Origin: Acidobacteriaceae bacterium
GTDB lineage: Bacteria; Acidobacteriota; Terriglobia; Terriglobales; Acidobacteriaceae
Direction: 5' to 3'
DNA: 7,183 nucleotides
Assembly (NCBI GenBank): GCA_030049955.1
Contig: JASIJX010000198.1
Location: 1 to 7,183 of the forward strand
Shown here: positions 1 to 4,831 of the stretch, one piece after another
Numbering within the stretch: the stretch's first letter is position 1
How the letters are laid out: the number at the start of each line of letters is the position of its first letter
Notes under the pieces: model-generated
The model's input: only the letters and a program-made list of their open reading frames with translations
What the model was told of the DNA's origin: nothing
Database searches by the model: none
Made by a program: the position numbers and the translations under genes

Positions 1-560
1 TCATCGGAGAACTTCGCGCGCAGATCGGCAATGTCGTTGAACCGGACGAACTCCACGCCCGGCACCACGGGACCAAACGGATCACGGTACTTGGCCTTGT
101 AGGTTGTCGATACGGAACCGAAGGTGCGGCCGTGAAAGCTCTGTTCGAGGGCCAGAAACTTCGTGCCAATATTTTTCCCCTCGCTGCGGCGCAGGCCTGC
201 GTAAGCGCGCGCCAGTTTCAGTGCGCCTTCCCACGCCTCGGTTCCCGTGTTCGCGAAGAACACGCGATCCATGCCGGTGCGCTCGGTCAGCCGCACTGCC
301 AACTCCGCCTGGCCCTCGTGGTAGAAGAGGTTCGAGGTGTGGATCAGCTTGCGGCTCTGCTGAGCGATGGCATCGATGATCGCGGGATGGTTGTAGCCCA
401 GCGCGTTAACGCCGATACCGCTCAGCAGGTCGAGATAATTCTTGCCATTTTCGTCGGTAATGTAGACGCCCTCGCCGCCGGTAAACAAAACCGGGCTGCG
501 CTCATAAGTGGCGAGCAGCAGCCGCGCTTCGGCAGCGCGAATTTCATCCAGTTTGGCCAC
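1..560 (-). CDS. argD: Acetylornithine aminotransferase, N-terminal part (cut by left edge)
   Basis: PLP-dependent class III aminotransferase that converts N-acetylglutamate semialdehyde and glutamate to N-acetylornithine and 2-oxoglutarate in cytosolic arginine synthesis. About 186 residues are visible, roughly the first half of a usual 390-400. Seen: the N-terminal strand region (PVLFTGGEGVYITDENG, about 23-39), the substrate-side segment LDLLSGIGVNALGYNHP, the PLP-phosphate loop NTGTEAWEGALKLAR (104-118) and SFHGRTFGS (141-149), whose Phe-His pair normally packs against PLP. The PLP lysine would lie beyond the edge. I chose the GTG at 560 because GAGGAGG (577-571) sits 10 bases upstream; the in-frame TTG at 569 is too close to it. 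It is the last visible gene of argR-argC-argB-argD, 112 bp after argB. Odd: Trp replaces the usual Asn in GTEANE. A related class III aminotransferase (succinylornithine or GABA) is possible in isolation, but the operon argues for ArgD. Confidence 0.95.
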   Translation of the reverse strand, partial: MAKLDEIRAAEARLLLATYERSPVLFTGGEGVYITDENGKNYLDLLSGIGVNALGYNHPAIIDAIAQQSRKLIHTSNLFYHEGQAELAVRLTERTGMDRVFFANTGTEAWEGALKLARAYAGLRRSEGKNIGTKFLALEQSFHGRTFGSVSTTYKAKYRDPFGPVVPGVEFVRFNDIADLRAKFSD

Positions 561-570
561 TTGTTCCAAA

Positions 571-577
571 CCTCCTC
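571..577 (-). promoter_or_regulatory. Strong ribosome binding site of argD
   Basis: Reads GAGGAGG on the minus strand, a near-perfect anti-16S match, 10 bases before the GTG at 560. It decides the argD start, since no in-frame ATG lies nearby. It begins one base after the 3' arm of a small hairpin (593-579), so folding upstream could affect access to it; that part is inference. Confidence 0.8.
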
Positions 578-578
578 A

Positions 579-646
579 CCGGAATTTCTCCGGGGCTAAA
601 GCCCCATGTTTTTTGGGGCCATGTTCGGCACGACTAAAGTCGTGCC
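579..646 (-). repeat. Cluster of palindromes in the argB-argD spacer
   Basis: The 112-bp gap between argB and argD holds three clear palindromes. At 627-646, 9-bp arms GGCACGACT/AGTCGTGCC flank a two-base centre. At 592-605, arms GGGGCT/AGCCCC also flank AA, so both share the core CTAAAG. At 579-593, CCGGA/TCCGG flank ATTTC. A further GGGGC at 615-619 can pair with GCCCC at 601-605, competing with the 592-605 hairpin. In the transcript these would be intercistronic stem-loops just before the argD ribosome site. From memory, CTAAAG-core palindromes recur in intergenic regions of acidobacterial genomes, so this may be a dispersed repeat. Processing, mRNA stability or partial termination are possible roles. 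No U-tract follows the stems in the direction of transcription, so a standard intrinsic terminator is unlikely. Confidence 0.75.
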
Positions 647-672
647 CTTTCACAAAACTACTCTGCGCGCTG

Positions 673-1455
673 CTAGGCGACCATCACTTCGGTTCCGTGG
701 GTAATGCGCGCGCTGCACAGGTCGGGCAGAGCAGCGGCAGCCTCGGCGGGAAGAATGCGCACGCGCTTCACGCCGTTCAGCAATGCCTCGCGGCAGGCGC
801 CCAGCTTGGGCAGCATGCCACCGGAGATTACTGCGCTCTGCGCCATCTCGGCAATCTGGTCAATCGAGAGCCATCGCAATACCTCGCCGTCTGCGCCCTT
901 TACGCCGGGAACATCGGTAAGAAAAACCAGAGCATCGGCATTGCAGGCGATGGCGCAGGCCGAGGCCATCTCATCGGCGTTCACGTTGTAGTATTCGCCG
1001 TCAAATCCAAGAGCGATGGATGAGATCACCGGCACGCTGCTTAACTTCCAGATGGCCTCAATCCAGCGCGGATCGCTCGCGGCAATCTCGCCTACGAAGC
1101 CGAGATCGGGCGCGGTCCGCTTTTTGCGCGCGCGAAAGATGAGCCCGTCGCCGCCGCTCAACCCCACGGCGGATTGGCCCAGCGCGCCCAGCGCGGCAAC
1201 CAGCGATTTATTTACGCGGCCGGCCAAGACCATTAGCGCCACGTCGCGCGTGTCTTTATCAGTTACACGGAGGCCGTTAATGAACTGGCTCTCGATGCCC
1301 AGCGCCTTCAGCATCTTCGTCAGTTGCGCGCCGCCGCCGTGCACCACGGCCACCTGGTTGCCGTCGCGCACGAGCTCGGCAATCGCCCGTGTGCAGCCAT
1401 CGAGGATCGCCGGATTTTCTAGACCCGCACCGCCCAATTTCACGACGAATTTCAT
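673..1455 (-). CDS. argB: N-acetylglutamate kinase
   Basis: Amino-acid-kinase family enzyme that phosphorylates N-acetylglutamate with ATP, the second step of arginine synthesis, in the cytosol. The 260 residues carry the full motif set: VVKLGG (4-9, Lys6 for phosphate), VHGGG (38-42), NGLRVTD (60-66) for substrate, GLSGGDG (98-104), YNVNADE (156-162), FLTDVPGV (178-185) and SGGMLPK (211-217, with catalytic Lys217). Length and the absence of an N-terminal helix before VVKLGG resemble the short E. coli-type enzyme, not the longer arginine-inhibited hexameric type. Feedback inhibition may therefore be weak, with control left to ArgR; this is an inference. GGAGGG lies 6 bases before the ATG. The start lies 22 bp past the argC stop, behind a 26-bp tandem copy of its own start region. 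An ATG in that upstream copy is out of frame and closes after nine codons, so it cannot be the argB start. Confidence 0.97.
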   Translation of the reverse strand: MKFVVKLGGAGLENPAILDGCTRAIAELVRDGNQVAVVHGGGAQLTKMLKALGIESQFINGLRVTDKDTRDVALMVLAGRVNKSLVAALGALGQSAVGLSGGDGLIFRARKKRTAPDLGFVGEIAASDPRWIEAIWKLSSVPVISSIALGFDGEYYNVNADEMASACAIACNADALVFLTDVPGVKGADGEVLRWLSIDQIAEMAQSAVISGGMLPKLGACREALLNGVKRVRILPAEAAAALPDLCSARITHGTEVMVA

Positions 1456-1494
1456 TCACGGCCCTCCGCGGCGAATTTCATTCAAGACCCTCCG
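1443..1494 (-). repeat. 26-bp tandem duplication of the argB start region
   Basis: Two adjacent 26-bp copies, 1494-1469 and 1468-1443 on the minus strand, match at 23 of 26 positions. Each contains a CGGAGGG ribosome site and TGAATGAAATTCG, that is, a stop, a start and the first argB codons. In the upstream copy the ATG overlaps the argC stop as ATGA. In the downstream copy the ATG is the proposed argB start. The simplest reading is that argC and argB once overlapped by ATGA and a slip or unequal exchange duplicated the junction. Confidence 0.9.
1452..1481 (-). CDS. Possible 9-codon mini-ORF linking argC to argB
   Basis: Within the tandem duplication the upstream ATG (1481) opens a frame reading MKFAAEGRE and stops at TGA 1454-1452. 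Its start overlaps the argC stop (ATGA) and its stop overlaps the argB start (ATGA). It has its own GGAGGG, 7 bases upstream, inside the argC 3' end. It could act as a relay for terminating and restarting ribosomes. The peptide copies the ArgB N-terminus only for MKF and has no recognisable function. Translation is unproven; it may be a neutral by-product of the duplication. Confidence 0.35.
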   Translation of the reverse strand: MKFAAEGRE

Positions 1495-2545
1495 ATTCGG
1501 GCCAGCCCATCATCACGTTCAGATTCTGTACAGCCTGTCCCGCCGCGCCTTTCAGCAGGTTGTCCAGGCAGCTCACAATGACTGCGCGCTTTCCGCTGGC
1601 ATCAAGCTGGAAGCCGATATCCGCATAGTTGGTGCGCACCGAATATTGGATCTGTGGCAGCGCCTTGTCGTAGAGCCTCACCATGGGGCTGCCGGCAAAA
1701 AACTCTTTGTACACACGCGCAACGCTTTCCCGAGTCTGCGCCTCGCGGAAGCGCACGTAGATGGTTGACAGAATGCCGCGTGGAATGGGCAGCAGGTGCG
1801 GCGTAAAAATAATATCGCCCGAGCCGATTCCGATCTGCTCGAGCATCTCGCCCGTGTGCCGGTGGCCAAAGATGCCATAGGCGGAAAGATTATCGGCCGC
1901 GTACATGAAGTGTGTTTTGGTCGTCGGAGCCTTACCCGCGCCGCTCACGCCGCTCTTGGCGTCGGCCACAATACCGTGCTCGAGATCGACCAGCCCGGCC
2001 TTGACCAGCGGCTTCAGCGCCAGAATGACAGTGGTTGGATAGCAGCCGGGATTGGCAACCAGCTTTGCTGCGGCAATCTCGGCACGGTGCAGCTCCGGCA
2101 TGCCGTAGACGGCTTTCTCCTGCGTCTCAGCCGCGGCTGTGGAGCCTTCATCTTCAAACGCATACACCGCGCGGTTCGCTGCATCGGTCAGCCGCCAGGC
2201 GCCGCTCAGGTCGATGACCCTGAGCCCGTGGCTGAGCGCCTGCGGAACCCATTCGCGCGATTGCTCGTGCGGTGTGGCCAGGAAGAGCACATCCACGCCG
2301 CGCTCGGCCAGCAGCTGCCAGGAGAACGGCTGCTGCTTCAGATTGCCGGTTCCATTGCTGCCGCCAAGCTGCGGATGTATCTCCGTCAACGGCACCCCGC
2401 CGCGAGCAAGATCCTTTTCATCCACGCGCCCGGCAAATACCGGCGGCGCAGAATGCAGCCGCGGATGCCTGAGCAGCAGCCGCGCCAGCTCCGCGCCGGC
2501 ATACCCCGTCACTCCCACTACCGCTGTCTGTACCGTCTTGCTCAT
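1478..2545 (-). CDS. argC: N-acetyl-gamma-glutamyl-phosphate reductase
   Basis: NADPH-dependent reductase that converts N-acetylglutamyl-5-phosphate to the semialdehyde, the third step of arginine synthesis. The 355 residues, typical for the type 1 (long) form, begin with a Rossmann dinucleotide motif GVTGYAGAEL (11-20). Further on are LATPHEQS (89-96), IDLSGAWRL (111-119), the active-site segment ANPGCYPTT with nucleophile Cys168, SGVSGAGK (198-205), GHRHTGEM (227-234) with the histidine general base, and TPHLLPIPRGILST (248-261). The ATG at 2545 overlaps the argR stop as ATGA, implying translational coupling; AAGGA lies 10 bases upstream inside argR. The frame stays open further upstream, but those extra residues are argR in another frame and precede the family's usual N-terminus. 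The 3' end lies in the 26-bp duplication described at the argB junction. Confidence 0.97.
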   Translation of the reverse strand: MSKTVQTAVVGVTGYAGAELARLLLRHPRLHSAPPVFAGRVDEKDLARGGVPLTEIHPQLGGSNGTGNLKQQPFSWQLLAERGVDVLFLATPHEQSREWVPQALSHGLRVIDLSGAWRLTDAANRAVYAFEDEGSTAAAETQEKAVYGMPELHRAEIAAAKLVANPGCYPTTVILALKPLVKAGLVDLEHGIVADAKSGVSGAGKAPTTKTHFMYAADNLSAYGIFGHRHTGEMLEQIGIGSGDIIFTPHLLPIPRGILSTIYVRFREAQTRESVARVYKEFFAGSPMVRLYDKALPQIQYSVRTNYADIGFQLDASGKRAVIVSCLDNLLKGAAGQAVQNLNVMMGWPESEGLE

Positions 2546-3000
2546 GATTCCAGCATCCTTCTGATTCGTCCCGTAATTTCCCCCGCCCGCTTCGGATCGG
2601 GACAGATCACCAGCACCGTATCGTCGCCGGCCAGCGTGCCGACGACTTCGCTCCATCCCTCGCGGTCGAGCGCCGCAGCCACCGGCTGCGCCCCGCCCAG
2701 TGTTGTGCCAATCACCACCTGATTCATGGCCTGCTGCACGCGCAGCCCGAAGCTGTCGATCATTTCTTTCAGCGATGGCGGCGCATCGTCTGCGCCGGCG
2801 GGCGCTGTTGAGCGGTGCCCATTGGGCAACGAATATCCCTCGGGGCCTTTAAGCAACTGCAGTTCGTGAATGTCGCGCGAGAGCGTTGCCTGCGTCACCT
2901 CGATGCCGCGCCGGCGCAGCTTCCGCCTCAGCTCGTCCTGGCTGGTCACCAGCGAACTCGAAAGCACTTCGCGGATTGCGATCTGGCGTTGATCTTTCAT
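2542..3000 (-). CDS. argR: Arginine repressor
   Basis: Hexameric DNA-binding regulator that represses arginine-synthesis genes when arginine is bound. The 152 residues match the family length. The N-terminal winged helix-turn-helix includes SQDELRRKLRRRGIEVTQATLSRDIHELQL (about 20-49), with the family signature VTQATLSRDI as recognition helix. The C-terminal oligomerisation and arginine-binding domain contains QVVIGTTLGGAQPVAAALD (94-112) and GTLAGDDTVLVI (121-132), where Asp126-Asp127 correspond to the arginine-contacting pair. The ATG at 3000 gives the canonical N-terminus (MKDQRQIAIREVLSSSLVTS); the ribosome site upstream is weak. It is the first gene of the arg operon and sits about 60 bp downstream of two ARG-box-like operators, so self-repression is likely. 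Between operators and start codon is a terminator-like hairpin. Confidence 0.96.
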   Translation of the reverse strand: MKDQRQIAIREVLSSSLVTSQDELRRKLRRRGIEVTQATLSRDIHELQLLKGPEGYSLPNGHRSTAPAGADDAPPSLKEMIDSFGLRVQQAMNQVVIGTTLGGAQPVAAALDREGWSEVVGTLAGDDTVLVICPDPKRAGEITGRIRRMLES

Positions 3001-3020
3001 GGCGTTTTCTTGCTCTCGGG

Positions 3021-3057
3021 AAAATGAAAAAGCGCGGTTCACGGACAGGAACCACGC
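3021..3057 (-). terminator. Intrinsic-terminator-like hairpin ahead of argR
   Basis: Read on the minus strand, GCGTGGTTC (3057-3049), an 8-base loop and GAACCGCGC (3040-3032) form a 9-bp stem with one G-U pair. TTTTTCATTTT follows (3031-3021). This has the form of a Rho-independent terminator. It lies 30 bp after the cyclase stop and would end that transcript. It also lies downstream of the proposed arg promoter. If transcription starts near 3058, the stem would be the very 5' end of the arg mRNA, where it might stabilise the message and not terminate it. Confidence 0.7.
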
Positions 3058-3074
3058 TCGTATAAATATACAGC
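3057..3074. promoter_or_regulatory. ARG box 1 (putative ArgR operator)
   Basis: The 18-bp site is centred on a perfect 12-bp palindrome GTATAAATATAC (3060-3071). It follows the layout of the ArgR consensus, an AT-rich centre between TG and CA ends, though the arms read GTATA where E. coli has TGAAT. It is proximal to argR and overlaps the proposed -10 element. Confidence 0.7.
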
Positions 3075-3094
3075 CAATCTGTATAACTATGCAA
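3065..3094 (-). promoter_or_regulatory. Putative promoter of the argR-argCBD operon
   Basis: On the minus strand TTGCAT (3094-3089) and TATATT (3070-3065) are separated by 18 bp, a fair match to a housekeeping -35/-10 pair. Both elements are covered by the two ARG boxes, as expected for repression by blocking polymerase. Predicted transcription start is about 3058. Confidence 0.5.
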
Positions 3095-3095
3095 A
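3078..3095. promoter_or_regulatory. ARG box 2 (putative ArgR operator)
   Basis: TGTATAACTATGCA (3080-3093) is a near-palindrome with one mismatch between arms. Its centre is 21 bp from that of box 1, leaving a 3-bp gap between 18-bp sites, exactly the arrangement of paired ARG boxes in E. coli. It overlaps the stop codon of the cyclase gene (3089-3087) and the proposed -35 element. Confidence 0.65.
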
Positions 3096-4556
3096 CAGAT
3101 TTGGGGTTTCCTTGTCTGGTTCCGGCCGCTTGCGCGCTTTCGCCCCCAGGCGCCCCGCTAACACGCCTGGCTGGCCCTCGGGCCTCAAGCGCGACTTTCT
3201 GCGCCGCTTCTCGCGGTACATCTCCTCGTCCGCCAGGGCCAGCAGCTCGGCCAGGGGCGTCTGCTCGCCGGGCCCGGAGGTCGCCCACCCTACGCTGAAG
3301 CTCGGTCCCGAACTCGTTTCCGACGTTCCAGTGCCCTGCAGATTCCACCCCGTTGCCGCCTCCTGCAGCCGTTGGGCGGCTTCGGCCACGGCCGCCTCGC
3401 TGAACTGGCCGGCCACGGCAAACTCGTCGCCACCGATGCGCGCCAGCACGTCGGCTTCACGGAACGTGACCTTCAGAATCGCCGCCGTCTCCACCAGCAG
3501 TTCCGAGCCCGCCTGGTGGCCGTGCGCGTCATTGGCCTCCTTGAGGTTGTCCAGGTCCAGGAAGATCACTGAAAACGGCTGGTCTGACCGCCGGGCTACG
3601 AGCAGCATCTGGTCGGCCAACAGCCGGAACCCGCGCAGGTTGTTCAGCCCCGTCAACGGATCGCGCAGCGACAGAGCATGAATTTCGGTTTCCAGCACGT
3701 TCAACCGCCAGGCGAGGTACAACAGCATGCTGATCGTAATTGCGGCGACAGTTGACGCGAGAATGGCTGTTTCGTAGTTCGGAGGCATGCGCCGCCAGTC
3801 TATGAGCCGGGCGCGCGTCAGCTCCCGCAGATACGGCGCAATCAGCAGAACCGGCGACAGAAGCCGCGCCATCCTGCTGCCGATACCACGGCCGAACAGC
3901 ACGGAGAAGAATCCGTGCTGCGCCCTGCGAATGAACATCATCACGGTCAGCGCCAGCAGGCAGAGCAGCGTTCCGGCGGAAGTGCTCGGCTGCGTGGGCT
4001 GCCCAAAGGCCGGCAGCAGCGCGATGATGTGGCCTGAACACAGCACCAGCACTATCAATGCGGAGCAAAAGGCAAGAAAATCCGCTGCGCGCCGCACCAT
4101 GCGCCGGCGTATCCTCACCAGAGCAATCGTCACGCCCAGCAGCGCAAAAGCGGCTGCAGACTGGGGCGAAACCCCTGCCAGAACCGGATACCAGGCCGGG
4201 TGCTGCGAAACCAGGCGAGTATCCATGCCCGGATGCCCCAGTAGTGACTGCCCCACGACCGCCGCGCCGCAGCCCAGCGCCACCAGCAGAGCCAACGCGC
4301 TGCTTAGCCAATGCACCGGCTTGCTCAGTTTTCCGCGGGAAAAATAGAGGCTGAGCGTGGCTAACAACACGGTCAGCGCTGCTGCGCCGTTCATGGGCGT
4401 CGAGGCAAGCCGTGCGGCCGGCAGATGCCACTCCAACATCTCCGCGGCAACGACTGCCGCGACCGTCGCGAGACATATGTTCTCGATAACGGTTAGCTTC
4501 CCGACAAGTGCGACTTCTGGTTGGCTAAACAGCAAACCGGGCCCGGCGTTGACCAT
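3087..4556 (-). CDS. Membrane-anchored diguanylate cyclase (GGDEF)
   Basis: Makes cyclic di-GMP from two GTP. The 489 residues start with about eight hydrophobic segments (roughly 22-42, 56-73, 85-105, 130-148, 158-182, 193-209, 230-243, 263-284), a likely membrane sensor. The part FGRGIGSRMARLLSPVLLIAPYLRELTRA (221-249), before the last helix, resembles the R-R-LLP motif of multi-helix domains found in front of some histidine kinases and GGDEF proteins. The GGDEF domain follows: DPLTGLNN (299-306), the metal-binding FLDLDNLKEANDAHGH (332-347), an intact GGDEF at 375-379 and LADEEMYREK (441-450). An RxxD inhibitory site (READ, 366-369) lies five residues before GGDEF, so catalysis and product inhibition both look intact. 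No EAL or PAS domain is seen. A basic 35-residue tail ends the protein. The ATG at 4556 has no obvious ribosome site, so the start is uncertain. Its last codons overlap ARG box 2. Confidence 0.9.
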   Translation of the reverse strand: MVNAGPGLLFSQPEVALVGKLTVIENICLATVAAVVAAEMLEWHLPAARLASTPMNGAAALTVLLATLSLYFSRGKLSKPVHWLSSALALLVALGCGAAVVGQSLLGHPGMDTRLVSQHPAWYPVLAGVSPQSAAAFALLGVTIALVRIRRRMVRRAADFLAFCSALIVLVLCSGHIIALLPAFGQPTQPSTSAGTLLCLLALTVMMFIRRAQHGFFSVLFGRGIGSRMARLLSPVLLIAPYLRELTRARLIDWRRMPPNYETAILASTVAAITISMLLYLAWRLNVLETEIHALSLRDPLTGLNNLRGFRLLADQMLLVARRSDQPFSVIFLDLDNLKEANDAHGHQAGSELLVETAAILKVTFREADVLARIGGDEFAVAGQFSEAAVAEAAQRLQEAATGWNLQGTGTSETSSGPSFSVGWATSGPGEQTPLAELLALADEEMYREKRRRKSRLRPEGQPGVLAGRLGAKARKRPEPDKETPNLFA

Positions 4557-4827
4557 CGCAGCGTGAACTAAAACGGCGTAAATTGATGGAAACTAATGCA
4601 TATTGTACCCCCCTGCTTCCATATCGTGAGGGCCGGAAATTTCGTCCTATACCCCAAAGTCACTTCGAAGAGGCATTCCGCAGCGCCGCACTCAACAGTC
4701 GATAGCAAGCACCGCAGGCCGGCCCCGCTCGTCTGCTGGTAAACTCTCCCTTGGCCGCCCCTTGACCTCCCGTTGTCTGCGGGCGAGCATGCAGCCTTAC
4801 CGAGCCCACTTCCATGAGCCCACTCCC
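4557..4827. other. Divergent intergenic region between cyclase and acyl-CoA synthetase genes
   Basis: About 270 bp with no credible gene. It must hold promoters for both divergent genes. I see the TACAAT element for the cyclase and no convincing -35/-10 pair for the rightward gene: TAAACT at 4740-4745 lacks a partner, and TTGACC at 4762 lacks a -10. No terminator or operator was recognised. Its right end contains the 14-bp duplication described separately. Confidence 0.6.
4602..4630 (-). promoter_or_regulatory. Weak candidate promoter for the cyclase gene
   Basis: On the minus strand a good -10 hexamer TACAAT (4607-4602) lies 46 bp before the ATG at 4556. The hexamer 17 bp further upstream, CTCACG, matches the -35 consensus at only three positions. 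The call rests mainly on the -10. Confidence 0.3.
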
Positions 4828-4829
4828 AT
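4802..4829 (+). repeat. 14-bp tandem duplication at the acyl-CoA synthetase start
   Basis: GAGCCCACTTCCAT (4802-4815) is followed directly by GAGCCCACTCCCAT (4816-4829), 13 of 14 identical, and a third GAG begins at 4830. Each copy ends in CCATGAG, so the ATG at 4828 is preceded by a second ATG at 4814 in a different frame. Each copy also places a weak GAG ribosome-site core nine bases before its ATG. Confidence 0.85.
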
Positions 4830-4831
4830 GA
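4814..4831 (+). CDS. Possible 5-codon mini-ORF ending at the acyl-CoA synthetase start
   Basis: The first duplicated ATG opens the frame MSPLP and closes at TGA 4829-4831, overlapping the proposed start (4828) as ATGA. The first three residues equal those of the main protein (MSP) because of the duplication. It might couple or dampen translation of the synthetase. It is not a functional upstream frame if the protein actually begins at 4789 or 4762. No direct evidence of translation. Confidence 0.25.
   Translation: MSPLP

Noticed and set aside
132..599. Plus-strand open frame opposite argD
   Set aside because: The minus strand encodes clear ArgD motifs throughout 1-560, and this frame shows none of its own.
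1796..2722. Plus-strand open frame of 308 codons opposite argC and argR
   Set aside because: It is antisense to two well-supported genes and has no recognisable domain.
3074..3104. Hairpin from CCAATCTGT to ACAGATTTGG around ARG box 2
   Set aside because: The arms need a one-base bulge and no T-tract follows; the operator pair explains the symmetry better.
3529..4476. Second minus-strand frame of 315 codons within the cyclase gene
   Set aside because: It is a shifted frame of the cyclase with no recognisable domain; the GGDEF frame is unambiguous.
4593..4607. Possible third ARG box near the cyclase promoter (TGCATATTGTA)
   Set aside because: Only one arm resembles the operator and the second half does not mirror it, so it is not a credible palindrome.
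4762..4827. TTG start for the acyl-CoA synthetase giving 22 extra residues
   Set aside because: The extra residues (MTSRCLRASMQPYRAHFHEPTP) do not look like the family's N-terminus and no ribosome site precedes the TTG. The ATG at 4828 fits better, though 4789 is not excluded.
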